From Lysobacterales bacterium (GTDB lineage Bacteria > Pseudomonadota > Gammaproteobacteria > Xanthomonadales > Marinicellaceae), in the NCBI GenBank assembly GCA_020442635.1, contig JAGRJR010000003.1, forward strand, positions 1-64,000: a stretch of 64,000 nucleotides of DNA, in the 5' to 3' direction. Below are positions 52,944 to 63,924 of this stretch, one piece after another. Position 1 is the stretch's first letter. Each line of letters starts with the position of its first letter. A program made the translations under genes and the position numbers. A model generated the notes under the pieces. That model saw only the letters and a list, made by a program, of their open reading frames with translations. It searched no databases and was not told the origin of the DNA.

Positions 52944-53349
52944 GATCCAACATCTATCAAATTTCTATAAATCCAAATTCAATACACTTGTCAACCTTCT
53001 CAAGACTTATTAAGTAATTGAGCTTGAACTTTAATATTCCTTTTCCCCTGTTCCAACAGCACAATACAGCTGACCCAGAATTCTCGGTTAAACTTAAACA
53101 TGAACCTTTCTGATCAAAACATTCAAAGTTGTGATTAATTTGATGCAGTGCTAAATCCATTCCATTGGTCTTCACTTTAAGAAACATTGTATTGCTTTAT
53201 TGATGAAAAAAAATAGAGAGCGCACCCGTTGGTTTAGAGGCAGACCCATTCTGTTTATTCACCAGTCAGACATTTTTGCTTGTGAAATTTCAGATGTTTT
53301 TCATAAAATTGAATGGAAAAAATTTATCACGGGCTAAATGAATTGATAG
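52944..53349. other. Gene-poor stretch downstream of folC
   Basis: About 400 bp with no gene I can support. A 76-codon minus-strand frame (52957-53187; begins MFLKVKTNGM, five cysteines) is open, but it has no ribosome site and no recognisable family. It could be a relic or a short hypothetical protein. I see no terminator for folC. Confidence 0.3.
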
Positions 53350-54615
53350 TTAATGATGAGGTCGCTCCCTAAGTACCTCATCCAATACATGAAATGAGCC
53401 GAAGATAATAATGCGATCTTCGGATTCAGATAGCTTAAGCGCCATTTGATGGGCTTGTTGTCCCGACTCAAATACCGAAATCAAACTTACATGATCGGCC
53501 AGGGTTATTTTTAGCTCGTTAATAGGCATGGCTCTTTGCCCTGCCAGTTCAAATACAAACCAGTGGTCAATAAGCTCATCCAATTGCTCAATCCAACCAC
53601 TCAAATTTTTATCACCCAACACTGAAAATACCGCTCGAGTGCAGCCTTCAATTGGGTTGGCTTTGAGCCATTGAGCTAACTTTTGAACCGATTGTCGGTT
53701 GTGTGCAACATCAGCGATGACCAAGGGATTTTGTTGGATGGTTTGCATACGTCCGGGCACATACCAAGTGTTGAGGACCTGGGAAAGCTGCTCATGGCTG
53801 AAGCTAAAACCCAATTTCAACATGGCTGTTAACGCTGCTGCAAAGTTTTTCAATTGCCAATCACCTTTTAGATTGGGAAAAGGTAAATCTCTGTACTGCA
53901 ACGACGCGTACTGGTAATCAAAACCACTGCCATGGTTAGTTATTTGATACGCCACTCCAAACTTTAACAGTTCCGATGGTAAAACTTCAGCCTGTTTTAG
54001 GATGGCTTTGGGTGTATTCGTATCGCCATAAATAACCGGCTGGTTGGGCCGCATAATCCCTGCCTTTTCTTTGGCTATTGTTTCAATGTCATCGCCCAAC
54101 CAGGCCATATGGTCTAAATCGACAGTAGTGATGATGGTCACATCAGCATCAACCACATTAGTGGCATCCAAACGACCACCCAAGCCAACTTCCAAAACCG
54201 CATAATCTATTCGATACTTCCTGAAAATCAGCATGGCCGCCAGAAAGGCATATTCAAAATAAGACAACTCAATCTCAGCACGAACCGCATCAATCAGCGC
54301 AAAAGCTTCCAAAATTTCATCATCAGCAGCAGTTACACCATTGATGTTGATGCGTTCATTGAACTGAAAAATATGGGGTGAAGTAAAGGCACCATAAGTC
54401 TGGCCTTGGACCGCTAACATGACACATAAGGCTGCTACAGTTGATCCTTTGCCATTGGTGCCACCAACCGTAATGATTTTAGGCTGATATTGATCCAGTT
54501 TGAGTCGTTCATAGACCTGAGCCAAACGCTCTAGACCCAAGTCAATTTTGTACTGATTCAGCTCATTAAGCCGGTTAAGCAGTTGCTGCTTTGGATCACT
54601 GTTGTGGGTGGTCAT
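53350..54615 (-). CDS. folC: Bifunctional folylpolyglutamate / dihydrofolate synthase
   Basis: FolC adds L-glutamate to dihydropteroate and then to folates, using ATP, in the cytoplasm. About 421 residues from ATG 54615 ([13 protein letters not shown]); an ATG at 54642 is also in frame but lies deeper inside accD. Motifs are [16 protein letters not shown] (P-loop), [36 protein letters not shown] and DVAHNRQSV. It overlaps the end of accD by 20 bp and follows it as in Pseudomonas-type operons. Confidence 0.95.
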   Translation of the reverse strand: MTTHNSDPKQQLLNRLNELNQYKIDLGLERLAQVYERLKLDQYQPKIITVGGTNGKGSTVAALCVMLAVQGQTYGAFTSPHIFQFNERININGVTAADDEILEAFALIDAVRAEIELSYFEYAFLAAMLIFRKYRIDYAVLEVGLGGRLDATNVVDADVTIITTVDLDHMAWLGDDIETIAKEKAGIMRPNQPVIYGDTNTPKAILKQAEVLPSELLKFGVAYQITNHGSGFDYQYASLQYRDLPFPNLKGDWQLKNFAAALTAMLKLGFSFSHEQLSQVLNTWYVPGRMQTIQQNPLVIADVAHNRQSVQKLAQWLKANPIEGCTRAVFSVLGDKNLSGWIEQLDELIDHWFVFELAGQRAMPINELKITLADHVSLISVFESGQQAHQMALKLSESEDRIIIFGSFHVLDEVLRERPHH

Positions 54616-55507
54616 CAGCAACAATGACTTCATCGGGTTCAATTGCAGGTGCGTCTTCGGGCTTTAACAGTGATAATAATTGATGAATTTTTTCGCTCAA
54701 GTCATGACGGGAGACAATCATATCTATCGCACCTTTTTCCAACAAGAACTCACTGCGCTGAAAACCTTCTGGCAAAGTTTCTCGAACAGTTTGCTCAATC
54801 ACTCGAGGACCTGCAAAACAAATCAAAGCGCCTGGTTCAGCGATATTAATATCACCCAACATCGCCAAAGAAGCAGAAACTCCGCCAGTTGTTGGGTCTG
54901 TTAATACCGAAATATACGGCAAACCTGCCATCTTCATGCGATTAAGTGCCGCTGAAGTTTTAGACATTTGCATCAACGAAAACAAGGATTCCTGCATTCT
55001 GGCACCACCTGAGGCAGCAAAATTAATCAATGGCAACTGGTGTTCCAAAGCATAATGCACCGCACGGACAAATTTTTCACCAACAACAGACCCCATGGAA
55101 CCTGCCATGTATTTAAAATCAAATGCAGTTACCACCACATCGCGACCTTTAAGTTGTCCTTTAACCGCAATCAGCGCATCATTTTCACCTGTGGCTTTTT
55201 GTGTTGCAATGATGCGGTCCTTGTATTTTTTGGTGTCTTTGAATTTCAGTGGGTCTTCGGGTTTAACATGAGCCGCAATTTCTTGCATAGGTGCTCCGTC
55301 CAAAAAATATTCAATACGTTCACGACCAGACAAGGATTCATGATGACCACATTTAGGACATACTTTGCCATGTTTCAAAGCTTCGGGTTGATACAAAACT
55401 GCTTCACAAGCTTTGCATTTACCCCACAATCCTTCAGGAATGTTTTTCTTTTTATCACCGCCTTCAGTACGAATCCTTGAAGACATAATTTTTTGAAACC
55501 AACTCAT
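54596..55507 (-). CDS. accD: Acetyl-CoA carboxylase carboxyltransferase beta subunit
   Basis: AccD with AccA transfers the carboxyl group from biotin to acetyl-CoA, the committed step of fatty-acid synthesis. The 303-residue protein has the N-terminal zinc finger ([23 protein letters not shown]) and the crotonase-like core ([82 protein letters not shown]). The C-terminal tail is acidic. It follows trpA after 34 bp. Confidence 0.97.
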   Translation of the reverse strand: MSWFQKIMSSRIRTEGGDKKKNIPEGLWGKCKACEAVLYQPEALKHGKVCPKCGHHESLSGRERIEYFLDGAPMQEIAAHVKPEDPLKFKDTKKYKDRIIATQKATGENDALIAVKGQLKGRDVVVTAFDFKYMAGSMGSVVGEKFVRAVHYALEHQLPLINFAASGGARMQESLFSLMQMSKTSAALNRMKMAGLPYISVLTDPTTGGVSASLAMLGDINIAEPGALICFAGPRVIEQTVRETLPEGFQRSEFLLEKGAIDMIVSRHDLSEKIHQLLSLLKPEDAPAIEPDEVIVADDHPQQ

Positions 55508-55541
55508 GTGAGCTCCAATAATTTTAAAGACAGACCTTGCA

Positions 55542-56339
55542 TTATAGCGAATCGAGCGCTGTTCTGATAGGTTTTATAAATGCATCAATGGCTTTTTCAG
55601 CTTCTATGATAGACTGACACTGATCCAATAAATTCACTAATGCACTGCCAATCACCACCGCATCGGCTTGTTCAGCCACCGCTATGGCAGATTGAGTGTC
55701 TTTGACTCCAAAGCCTACAGCAATTGGTAAATCAGTATGTTTTCGAACACTTTGTAAATCTTTATTTACCGCATGGCTATCTAAATTGGCTGATCCAGTA
55801 ACACCTTTGAGGGCCACATAGTAAACAAAACCATTGGCATGTTGGCAAATCATTTGTTTTCGCTCTTCGGTTGTGGTTGGCGCAATCAGAAATATTTGCT
55901 CCATATCGGCTTGTTTAAGTAGTTCTAACAATTCAGTCGATTCTTCTGGCGGACTGTCAACCAAAAGAACTGCATCTGCGCCAGCATCCTGTGCTGCTGC
56001 AACAAACTCAGTGTATCCCATACACTCCACTGGATTGAGGTAACCCATTAGCACCACGGGTGTACTCTGATTCTGAATTCTGAACTGTTTAACCATAGCA
56101 ATGGTTTCTCTGATACCAGTACCAGTTGCAATGGCTCTTTCTGACGCATGTTGAATAACCGGCCCATCTGCCATCGGGTCAGAAAAAGGCACACCCAACT
56201 CAATCACATCAGCACCACTTTTTACCAATTGATGCATGATGCCAACGGTCATGTCAGCATTAGGGTGTCCCGCTGTAACAAAAGGAATTAAGGCTTTCTT
56301 ACCTGACAATTTTGTAAAAGTTGTTTTCAATAAACTCAT
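55542..56339 (-). CDS. trpA: Tryptophan synthase alpha subunit
   Basis: TrpA cleaves indole-3-glycerol phosphate to indole and glyceraldehyde 3-phosphate, and the indole is channelled to TrpB. The 265-residue TIM barrel shows [34 protein letters not shown] (catalytic Glu and Asp), [13 protein letters not shown] and [11 protein letters not shown]. Its ATG overlaps the trpB stop by 4 bp, which is typical. Confidence 0.96.
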   Translation of the reverse strand: MSLLKTTFTKLSGKKALIPFVTAGHPNADMTVGIMHQLVKSGADVIELGVPFSDPMADGPVIQHASERAIATGTGIRETIAMVKQFRIQNQSTPVVLMGYLNPVECMGYTEFVAAAQDAGADAVLLVDSPPEESTELLELLKQADMEQIFLIAPTTTEERKQMICQHANGFVYYVALKGVTGSANLDSHAVNKDLQSVRKHTDLPIAVGFGVKDTQSAIAVAEQADAVVIGSALVNLLDQCQSIIEAEKAIDAFIKPIRTALDSL

Positions 56340-57541
56340 ACGGTCACTCCTTCCAATGCCGCAATGGTGTGCACATCTTTATCTCCTCTGCCAGAAAGGT
56401 TAACAATGATGTTTTGGTCTTTACTCATGGTTTTTGCCAGTTTCAAACCATAGGCTACCGCATGTGAACTTTCTAAAGCAGGTAAAATACCCTCAATTCG
56501 GGTCAAAGTATGGAATGCCTGCAAAGCTTCATCATCGTTGATGGTGACGTATTGAGCGCGACCAGTTTCATTTAAAAAAGCATGTTCCGGCCCTACTCCA
56601 GGATAATCCAGACCCGCCGAAATAGAATGGGTCTCAATGATTTGTCCTTGATCGTCTGACATCACATAGGTGCGGTTGCCATGTAGCACACCCACTTTGC
56701 CGGCAGTTATTGAAGCTGCATGTGCTCCTGTTGCTACACCGTGTCCACCTGCTTCAACACCATAAATTTTCACCGATAAATCATCAAGAAAAGGATGAAA
56801 CAAACCCATGGCATTAGAACCACCACCGACACAAGCCACCAAAGCATCAGGTAAGCCACCGACTTTTTCTGCAAATTGTTTTTTTGCCTCTTTACCAATC
56901 ACTGAATTAAAATCACGAACCATTTGCGGATAGGGATCTGGGCCTGCTACGGTTCCAATAATATAAAAGGTATCATCCACATGAGTCACCCAATCACGCA
57001 TGGCTTCATTCAATGCATCTTTCAAAGTTTTCGAGCCCGAGTCCACACTGCGCACTTCTGCACCCATTAATTTCATACGGTAAACGTTAATTGCCTGACG
57101 AGCAATGTCCACTTCACCCATATAAACTACACATTTGAGCCCCAATCGGGCAGCCACTGTGGCTGTGGCCACACCATGTTGTCCAGCACCGGTTTCGGCA
57201 ATGATGCGTTTTTTACCCATTGCTTTGGCCAATAAAATTTGTCCAATGGTATTGTTGATTTTATGTGCACCGGTATGATTCAAATCTTCTCTTTTAAGCC
57301 AAATTTTTGCGCCATCACATTGCTGACTGAGCCTTGCTGCCAAATACAAAGGTGATGGCCTGCCAACATAATCAGCCAAATCCTGATGAAATTGCGCCTG
57401 AAATGCTGGATCAGTTTTTAACCGAGAATAAGCTTGATTGAGCTCGGTTAAACAATGCATCAAGGTTTCTGAGGCAAATACACCTCCGAATTGTCCAAAG
57501 TGACCTCTCTGATCGGGGTAATCTGAGTATTTAATCGTCAT
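56336..57541 (-). CDS. trpB: Tryptophan synthase beta subunit
   Basis: TrpB is the PLP enzyme that condenses indole with serine. The 401-residue protein has [16 protein letters not shown] at the N-terminus, the PLP lysine in [28 protein letters not shown], and the phosphate-binding [12 protein letters not shown]. It overlaps trpF by 11 bp and trpA by 4 bp. Confidence 0.97.
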   Translation of the reverse strand: MTIKYSDYPDQRGHFGQFGGVFASETLMHCLTELNQAYSRLKTDPAFQAQFHQDLADYVGRPSPLYLAARLSQQCDGAKIWLKREDLNHTGAHKINNTIGQILLAKAMGKKRIIAETGAGQHGVATATVAARLGLKCVVYMGEVDIARQAINVYRMKLMGAEVRSVDSGSKTLKDALNEAMRDWVTHVDDTFYIIGTVAGPDPYPQMVRDFNSVIGKEAKKQFAEKVGGLPDALVACVGGGSNAMGLFHPFLDDLSVKIYGVEAGGHGVATGAHAASITAGKVGVLHGNRTYVMSDDQGQIIETHSISAGLDYPGVGPEHAFLNETGRAQYVTINDDEALQAFHTLTRIEGILPALESSHAVAYGLKLAKTMSKDQNIIVNLSGRGDKDVHTIAALEGVTV

Positions 57542-58193
57542 GGGTATTTTCTTGGATATTTACTATTTTATTGTTCGATAGTGATTTGATTTTTGCTGCC
57601 AGTTTTATCATTTTTTGTTTGGATTTTACGCCAGGGATCTCTTCAATACCACTACTGGTATCGATAAATTCTGCACCAGTGACTTTGATGGCTTGCTCAA
57701 CATTTTGTTCATTGATGCCACCTGCCAGAATTAATTTTGACTTCAGCGCTTCTGGAAATTCAAACCACTGAAAAGATTCTCCCGAACCACCGCACTGTTG
57801 TTCACCAAAAGCATCCAGTAAAAACATTTCTGCGCGTGGATGTATCGCAATATAAGCCAGAAAATCAATGTCAGACTTCATCGGTACGGCTTTCCAATAT
57901 GGCCAGTCAAATTGTTCACAAAATTCGGCTGTTTCGCTACCATGAAATTGCAAAACTTGAGGCTCAATTAAATCAATGATTTTGTTCACCAAGCTGGCCT
58001 CCTGATTGGCAAATAAAGCCACGGTTAACAAACCCTTGTGTTTGGCTTGTTGAATCAAAGTTTTTGCTTGCTCAGGAGCAATATAGCGTTTACTTTTTTC
58101 AACAAACACAAACCCGACAGCGTCTATTCCAGCCTCTGCTGCATGTTTCACATCATCACTTGTAGTTAATCCACAATATTTAATTCTGATCAT
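57531..58193 (-). CDS. trpF: Phosphoribosylanthranilate isomerase
   Basis: TrpF performs the Amadori rearrangement of phosphoribosylanthranilate in tryptophan synthesis. ATG 58193 ([22 protein letters not shown]) is chosen because the family starts with this KxCG motif; the longer frame runs into truA. The 220-residue barrel has [56 protein letters not shown] and [15 protein letters not shown]. In most enzymes of this group the first active-site Cys sits in KICG; it is present here (C7). Confidence 0.95.
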   Translation of the reverse strand: MIRIKYCGLTTSDDVKHAAEAGIDAVGFVFVEKSKRYIAPEQAKTLIQQAKHKGLLTVALFANQEASLVNKIIDLIEPQVLQFHGSETAEFCEQFDWPYWKAVPMKSDIDFLAYIAIHPRAEMFLLDAFGEQQCGGSGESFQWFEFPEALKSKLILAGGINEQNVEQAIKVTGAEFIDTSSGIEEIPGVKSKQKMIKLAAKIKSLSNNKIVNIQENTHDD

Positions 58194-58953
58194 TGTTGAT
58201 ACTTGGTATTTGGTATATCTCAGGGTAAGTGACATTCATGAATGCCAGACCATTGGGCGGCGCTGTGATCCCTGCTTGTTTACGATCAAGACTTTCCAAA
58301 ACTTCTTGCATCCAGTTGACAGGCTTTAGCCCTTTGCCAATCGGCAACAAAGTCCCCACAATATTCCTGATCATGTGGTGCAAAAAACCATTGGCTGTTA
58401 CCCGAAGTTTAACCAACTCACCTACTCTGACCACTTCAGCATGATGAATGGTCTTAACAGAGACATGTGACTGGCAATTAGTCGATCGCAATGCATTATA
58501 GTCATGAGTACCTATCAATAGTTTTACAGCTTGATGCATGGCATCATGATCCAAAGGCTGTGAAATCCATGTCAAATAATGACGGTTAATAGCAGGACGA
58601 ACTGGTCTGTTGATGATGGTGTACTCATAGCTTCGAGAAGTGGCTGAAAATCGTGCATGAAAGTCATCTGGCACCTGCTTGGCCCAAAGGATTGATATGG
58701 CCCGATGAAGTTCACTGTTGATACCCATGACCCATTGATAAGCTTCACGGTTAGATTCGGTGTCAAAATGAATGACTTGATGTCTGGCACTGACACCCGT
58801 ATCTGTTCTGCCCGAACAAACCACACTAACTGGATGATTGGCAATTTTGGCAATGGCTTGTTCAAGAGAGGATTGAACGGTGGGTTCTTGTACCTGAATT
58901 TGAAACCCGAAAAAGGGTTCACCGTCATATTCCACACCACAAGCAATACGCAT
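58180..58953 (-). CDS. truA: tRNA pseudouridine(38-40) synthase
   Basis: TruA makes pseudouridine at positions 38-40 of the tRNA anticodon arm. The 257-residue protein has the catalytic aspartate in CSGRTDTGVSARHQVIHF, HARFSATSRSYEY and HHMIRNIVGTLLPIG. ATG 58953 gives the family N-terminus (MRIACGVEYDGEPFFGFQ). The start codon directly follows the T run of a hairpin, so no ribosome-binding site is visible. It heads the truA-trpF-trpB-trpA-accD-folC series. Confidence 0.94.
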   Translation of the reverse strand: MRIACGVEYDGEPFFGFQIQVQEPTVQSSLEQAIAKIANHPVSVVCSGRTDTGVSARHQVIHFDTESNREAYQWVMGINSELHRAISILWAKQVPDDFHARFSATSRSYEYTIINRPVRPAINRHYLTWISQPLDHDAMHQAVKLLIGTHDYNALRSTNCQSHVSVKTIHHAEVVRVGELVKLRVTANGFLHHMIRNIVGTLLPIGKGLKPVNWMQEVLESLDRKQAGITAPPNGLAFMNVTYPEIYQIPSINNDQN

Positions 58954-58981
58954 AAAAAAAGCCGAATTAAAAATCCGGCTT
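58954..58981 (-). terminator. Hairpin terminator of fimV, abutting truA
   Basis: On the minus strand AAGCCG pairs with CGGCTT around an 11-nt loop, and a run of seven Ts follows, ending at the base before the truA ATG. It starts 25 bp beyond the fimV stop. It should stop fimV transcription and may also act as an attenuator for truA and the trp genes. Confidence 0.75.
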
Positions 58982-59006
58982 ATTATAGTTTATATCGAGG
59001 CCTTTA

Positions 59007-61700
59007 TTACATATCACCCAATATTTTCTTGGCCTCTTCAATCTGAGTTTCATTGCCTTCGGAAACCACCTCTTCGAGCAAGTTTCTGGCACCATCGACA
59101 TCACCCATATCCAGATAAGCCTTGGCTAAATCAAGTTTGGTGTCAATGGCATCGCCATCATCAAGCAAGCCTTCTAATCCTAAATCAATTTCTTCATCCA
59201 TACTGTCATCTCCATCGGTATCAAAAGTTTCTTCATCATCTGACAAATCTAGAATATCATCAAAATCGTCATCGCTTGAATCATCTAAACTAAAATCATC
59301 CTCTTTTACAGAATCTTCACTGTCACCATCTTCGGTATCGATTTCATCCAACTCATCAGATAAATCAAAGTCCAAATCATCATCTAAATCAAATGTATCA
59401 TCTGCATCTTCTTCAGAGTCATCACCATCCTCTGACTCGTCAATATCATCGGCTGATACAGGTTCATCATCCAAATCAAAACCATCTAAATCAAAGTCAT
59501 CCAAATCATCATCCATTTCCAATGATTCTTCCAACACCTCTGTATCTTCTTTAAGGGACTCTGACAAATCTTCCTCTGAATCTTCATCCATTGAATCCAA
59601 ATCTAGGTCTTGCTCTGAATCCGTATCCAATAAGCTTTCATCCAAATCAGCACCGAGATCATCAAATGATACATCTTCAAAATTCGGCTCTGATTCATCA
59701 TCAAAATCCATGCCTGCCAATGTTTCGGTATGATCTGCTGTAACTGAATTATCAGAATTGGAAGGTTCCTCATCATTAAGGAAACCATCAAGATCAAAGC
59801 CATCATCATCGGAATCTGTTAAAGCTTCATCTGTGCTGGCAAATGGGTCATCTTCTTCCGCTCCGGACTCGTCCAAATCATCAAAAGAAATGGACTTATC
59901 TAGCTCTGCCAAAACATCGTCAGGATCATTGTCACCATCAGTTGTAAACTCGTCTTCATCATCGACTAGTGGCTGATTCATTTTGGTATCAGATGTATCA
60001 GAAAACTCATCTTCGTCATCATTTTCAGTTTGCTCGGTTTTTCTTTGTTTAATATCATCAAGAAAACTGGTTTCATCATCTCCAGAATCTCTGCGCAAGA
60101 ACTTGGGAACCAATAACAACAACACCAATCCACCAAGACCCATTAACACCCATTTCAGATTATCCATCACCCAATTAACCGATTTATCGACAAACGACTC
60201 TTCTTGCTGAGTATTTCCACTGAATTTAGGGATGGTTTTTTCTTCTTTGGCCGGCTCAACCACTTCTTCAACTTTGGTTTCGTCTGTATCGACGGCGTCC
60301 ACAACATCATCCGTCATTGATTCATTGGTGTCATCAACTGAATCAACCATATCATCAGTAATGCCATCACCTGTATCTACTGCAGTCACATCCAGGTCTA
60401 ATGAATCATCCGTATTGGCAACAGTGTCGTCGACAACCGTATCCCAGACATCATCAACCATTGCAGCAGTATCCTCTACCATTTGCTCTGTTGCATCGCC
60501 GACATCATCTCCGGCTACTTCAAGTTGTTCTTCCAAATTGGCTAAACTGGTGTCCTCTACTTCCAGAACTGCCTGTTGTTGCTCAACAATATCTTCCAAT
60601 TCAGAAATACGCTCTTGCAACTCTTGGTTTTCAGCTTCTTGGTTGTATTGTTCTTCCGCTGACAATTGTGAGGAATCATTATCATCGACCTCACCATTGC
60701 TTTGTCCATTATCTGAACCATCACTGTCTCCACCTGTCAGTTCCACACCATAGTCAAGCGATGAGGAAGTGTCTGAATAATCATCATAGTCATCATCAGA
60801 TGTTTGGTAAGAGCTGTAATCTGATTCAGCAGGCGACCACGAATTATTATGTGACTGGACTTGTTGTAAAGCTTCGTTATAACTGATGGCCTCTGCCTGT
60901 GCCAGAGTTGGCATTTGTAACTGACTGCCTTTGATCAACTTGTTGATGTTATTGTCAATAAATGCTGAAGGATTGTTATTGTATATGGCAATCATCATTT
61001 GATTGGCTGATAATCCACCCAACTTGTTTTCATTGGCAATTCGCCACAAGGTATCTCCCGCATTTACCGTAACCAAACTGTTTTGTGGCGCTAAATTATC
61101 ATTTGACCCAACTTCTGTTTCCTCATCACCAGATGTGTTTGTTTCAGGTTCTTCATATTGAGCAACATCTTCATTGGTGTAAACTTTTTGCTGCACAGGC
61201 TCAGACACTTCTCGTTCCTGTAAGACAGGTTGGGACTCTTCAATCACCTGCTCTTGAATCGGTTCAACGACCACATTATTCACTTGAACATTTGACGATG
61301 GCACATCATAGACAGGAGGGTCTAACAATACAGTAAATTCACGCAAAATTCTGCCATTATTCCAATCCACATCCAGTAATAGACTGATGATGGGTTCGCT
61401 AACGGCGCCATTTGATGTGACTTTAATTAAATAGGGGTTATCTTCATCCAATTTAACCACGATGTTAGTTGGCACAAAAGATTTATCTAACCCTACTTTC
61501 TTGTAGTCATCGCTGCTAGCCAGTTTTACCGTTAAATTTTGTAAATCTTCCTCTGGGCTGGTCATCAACTCTATGGTCGCACGTAATGGCTCATCCAGAG
61601 ATGAATAAACCTGAATGTTTCCCATTCCTAATGATAAAGTGGACTGTGAAACGATGGTTAAGCCAATGACCAAGGCCAATAAAATCAGTTTTTGCTTCAT
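59007..61700 (-). CDS. fimV: FimV/HubP-like polar membrane protein with LysM domain
   Basis: FimV/HubP organises cell poles and is needed for type IV pilus function in Pseudomonas and Vibrio. The 897-residue protein has a signal peptide, the FimV N-terminal domain (GNIQVYSSLDEPLRATIEL, PVYDVPSSNVQ), and a LysM domain (VTVNAGDTLWRIANENK...NNINKLIKGSQLQMP). A coiled coil follows (ELQERISELEDIVEQQQAVLE), then one membrane helix (LKWVLMGLGGLVLLLLV), a very acidic cytoplasmic region and the conserved C-terminal motif (LDLAKAYLDMGDVDGARNLLEEVV...EAKKILGDM). It sits between asd and truA, as in Pseudomonas. The pilBCD genes lie 55 kb away in this window. Confidence 0.94.
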   Translation of the reverse strand: MKQKLILLALVIGLTIVSQSTLSLGMGNIQVYSSLDEPLRATIELMTSPEEDLQNLTVKLASSDDYKKVGLDKSFVPTNIVVKLDEDNPYLIKVTSNGAVSEPIISLLLDVDWNNGRILREFTVLLDPPVYDVPSSNVQVNNVVVEPIQEQVIEESQPVLQEREVSEPVQQKVYTNEDVAQYEEPETNTSGDEETEVGSNDNLAPQNSLVTVNAGDTLWRIANENKLGGLSANQMMIAIYNNNPSAFIDNNINKLIKGSQLQMPTLAQAEAISYNEALQQVQSHNNSWSPAESDYSSYQTSDDDYDDYSDTSSSLDYGVELTGGDSDGSDNGQSNGEVDDNDSSQLSAEEQYNQEAENQELQERISELEDIVEQQQAVLEVEDTSLANLEEQLEVAGDDVGDATEQMVEDTAAMVDDVWDTVVDDTVANTDDSLDLDVTAVDTGDGITDDMVDSVDDTNESMTDDVVDAVDTDETKVEEVVEPAKEEKTIPKFSGNTQQEESFVDKSVNWVMDNLKWVLMGLGGLVLLLLVPKFLRRDSGDDETSFLDDIKQRKTEQTENDDEDEFSDTSDTKMNQPLVDDEDEFTTDGDNDPDDVLAELDKSISFDDLDESGAEEDDPFASTDEALTDSDDDGFDLDGFLNDEEPSNSDNSVTADHTETLAGMDFDDESEPNFEDVSFDDLGADLDESLLDTDSEQDLDLDSMDEDSEEDLSESLKEDTEVLEESLEMDDDLDDFDLDGFDLDDEPVSADDIDESEDGDDSEEDADDTFDLDDDLDFDLSDELDEIDTEDGDSEDSVKEDDFSLDDSSDDDFDDILDLSDDEETFDTDGDDSMDEEIDLGLEGLLDDGDAIDTKLDLAKAYLDMGDVDGARNLLEEVVSEGNETQIEEAKKILGDM

Positions 61701-61812
61701 AATTTACCCAATGCTTTTATGTTCGTTAGTACGAGATTTTCCAATATCAATCATGATGGTAACTAATTCTACAATAAAAATCCAAGAATTTATGTAAAAA
61801 AAGTCAGCTAAC

Positions 61813-62841
61813 TTACTCTTTATCCAGTATTTTTATTAGTTTTTCAGCTATTTGAACACTGTTTAATGCCGCCCCTTTACGGATATTATCAGACACAATC
61901 CATAAGTTAATTCCTCTGTGATAAGAAATATCTTCTCTGATACGACCAACAAAAACCGGGTCATTGCCAGCAGAATTAACCGCTGGTGACGGGTATATCA
62001 AAGTACCCGGATCATCCATCAGCTCAACACCTTCTGCCTCTGTCATTAACTGTTTAACCTCTTGGGCTGTTATTTTTTCTTTGGTTTCAATATGAACAGC
62101 TTCTGCATGTCCGTAAAAAACCGGCACACGAACACAAGTAGGATTAACTAATATGCTGCGATCATCCAGAATTTTTTGGGTTTCCCAAACCATTTTCATT
62201 TCTTCACGGGTATAGCCATTATCCTGAAATTGATCAATGTGAGGAATCACGTTAAATGCAATTTGTTGTGAAAATGCGCTTTTTTGTAGTGGTTTAAAAT
62301 TTAATAAGGCTTGCGTTTGATCGGACAGTTCATGAATGCCTTTATTACCTGCACCTGAGACGGATTGATAAGTCGCTACATTGATGCGTTCGATGCCTAC
62401 TTTTCGATGAATTGGCGCCAATGCCACCAACATTTGAATCGTCGAACAATTGGGATTGGCTATGATGTAAGTTTCTTTATACTGAGCAATGGCATGCGAA
62501 TTCACTTCTGGCACCACCAATGGCACGTCTTCCTCATTTCGAAAATATGAAGTGTTATCAATCACCACGCATTTTTTAGCAGCTGCTTTGGGTGCATATT
62601 CAGCTGAGACACTGCCACCAGCCGAAAATAAAGCAATGTCAGCTTTTGCAAAATCAAATTCTGCTAAATTACCCACTTTAACCTGCTTCTTGTTGAAATC
62701 TATGGTGTCACCAGCACTGCGTTCACTGGCCAAAGGGAAAATCTGGTCAATTGGAAACTGACGTTCTTCCAGTATTTCCAGCATGGTTTTGCCGACTGCA
62801 CCTGTGGCGCCGACAACGGCTACATTGTATTTCTTAGTCAT
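61813..62841 (-). CDS. asd: Aspartate-semialdehyde dehydrogenase
   Basis: Asd reduces aspartyl phosphate to the semialdehyde on the path to lysine, methionine and threonine. The 342-residue protein has the NADP-binding VAVVGATGAVGKTMLEIL, VVPEVNSHAI, the active-site cysteine in NPNCSTIQMLVAL, and TYQSVSGAGNKG. C-terminal HAEAVHIETK carries the catalytic His region. It begins 12 bp after aroC and precedes fimV. Confidence 0.96.
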   Translation of the reverse strand: MTKKYNVAVVGATGAVGKTMLEILEERQFPIDQIFPLASERSAGDTIDFNKKQVKVGNLAEFDFAKADIALFSAGGSVSAEYAPKAAAKKCVVIDNTSYFRNEEDVPLVVPEVNSHAIAQYKETYIIANPNCSTIQMLVALAPIHRKVGIERINVATYQSVSGAGNKGIHELSDQTQALLNFKPLQKSAFSQQIAFNVIPHIDQFQDNGYTREEMKMVWETQKILDDRSILVNPTCVRVPVFYGHAEAVHIETKEKITAQEVKQLMTEAEGVELMDDPGTLIYPSPAVNSAGNDPVFVGRIREDISYHRGINLWIVSDNIRKGAALNSVQIAEKLIKILDKE

Positions 62842-62853
62842 TGTATATGTTTT

Positions 62854-63924
62854 TTAAAGTTGGTTTGATTGTGTTTGTGCTTTGTGTCGCATGATATGGT
62901 CCATAATCACCAAAGCCATCATGGCTTCGACGATAGGTGTCGCCCTGATTCCCACACAGGGGTCATGCCTGCCTTTGGTAACTACTTCAATGGCATTACC
63001 ATCAATATCGACACTTTTGCCAGGAATCCTGAGTGAAGAAGTTGGTTTGAATGCCACGCTCAATGTAATATCCTGGCCTGTAGAAACCCCAGCTAAAATC
63101 CCACCTGCATGGTTACTGGCAAATTGGCCGTCTATGATTTCATCGCGATGTAATGAACCGTTTTGAGAAACCGCCTCAAAACCGGCACCAATTTCAACAC
63201 CTTTGGTGGCGTTGATGCTCATCATTGCCAAAGCCAACTCAGCATCCAGCTTGCCATAAACAGGTTCCCCCAACCCCGCCGGCACATTGACGGCTTTGGC
63301 ATCAATTCGTGCACCAACTGAATCACCAGATTTACGTAACTGGTCCATGTATGCGTCAAGCTCTGGGACACGTTCCAGTTCTCCCGTGAAAAATGGACTG
63401 TCATCAACCCGGTTCAAATCACCTGATTGCAACTTAATATCTCCCAGTTGAGCCAACCAGGCAACGATGTTGATGTCATAATGTTGTTTCAGCCATTTTC
63501 TTGCCAAAGCGCCAGCAGCCACACGCATGGTAGTTTCACGTGCAGATGAACGGCCACCCCCGCGATAATCACGGATGCCATATTTTTTCCAATAGGAATA
63601 ATCGGCATGACCAGGTCGAATTTGTTTGGCAATATTGGCATAATCCTTACTTCGTGCATCGGTATTTTCAATCAGCAAAGTAATGGGGTGACCTGTGGTT
63701 ACGCCTTCAAAAACCCCAGAGACAATTTGTACATCATCCTTTTCCTTACGCTGTGAAGTGTGTCGCGATTGTCCTGTTGCCCTTCTGATTAACTGAGCTT
63801 TTATTTCATCGGTGGTAATTTTCATTCCAGGAGGGAAACCATCAAGCACGCATCCAATGGTGCTACCATGAGACTCTCCAAAAGAAGTAAACCTTAAATT
63901 TTTCCCAAATGTATTATGCGACAT
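62854..63924 (-). CDS. aroC: Chorismate synthase
   Basis: AroC is the FMN-dependent enzyme that makes chorismate from EPSP, the branch point to aromatic amino acids. The 356-residue protein shows all three family signatures: [18 protein letters not shown] near the N-terminus, the middle block [29 protein letters not shown], and [17 protein letters not shown] near the end. Its start overlaps the prmB end by 11 bp. Together with trpF, trpB and trpA, it places chorismate and tryptophan steps in the same stretch. Confidence 0.97.
   Translation of the reverse strand: MSHNTFGKNLRFTSFGESHGSTIGCVLDGFPPGMKITTDEIKAQLIRRATGQSRHTSQRKEKDDVQIVSGVFEGVTTGHPITLLIENTDARSKDYANIAKQIRPGHADYSYWKKYGIRDYRGGGRSSARETTMRVAAGALARKWLKQHYDINIVAWLAQLGDIKLQSGDLNRVDDSPFFTGELERVPELDAYMDQLRKSGDSVGARIDAKAVNVPAGLGEPVYGKLDAELALAMMSINATKGVEIGAGFEAVSQNGSLHRDEIIDGQFASNHAGGILAGVSTGQDITLSVAFKPTSSLRIPGKSVDIDGNAIEVVTKGRHDPCVGIRATPIVEAMMALVIMDHIMRHKAQTQSNQL

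Noticed and set aside
52957-53187. 76-codon minus-strand frame as a gene
   Set aside because: No ribosome site, no recognised motifs; kept only as a note in the gap description.
59122-60753. Long serine-rich plus-strand frames (203 and 173 codons) opposite fimV
   Set aside because: They are the mirror of the Asp/Glu codons of the acidic FimV region; no ribosome sites, and fimV is well supported.
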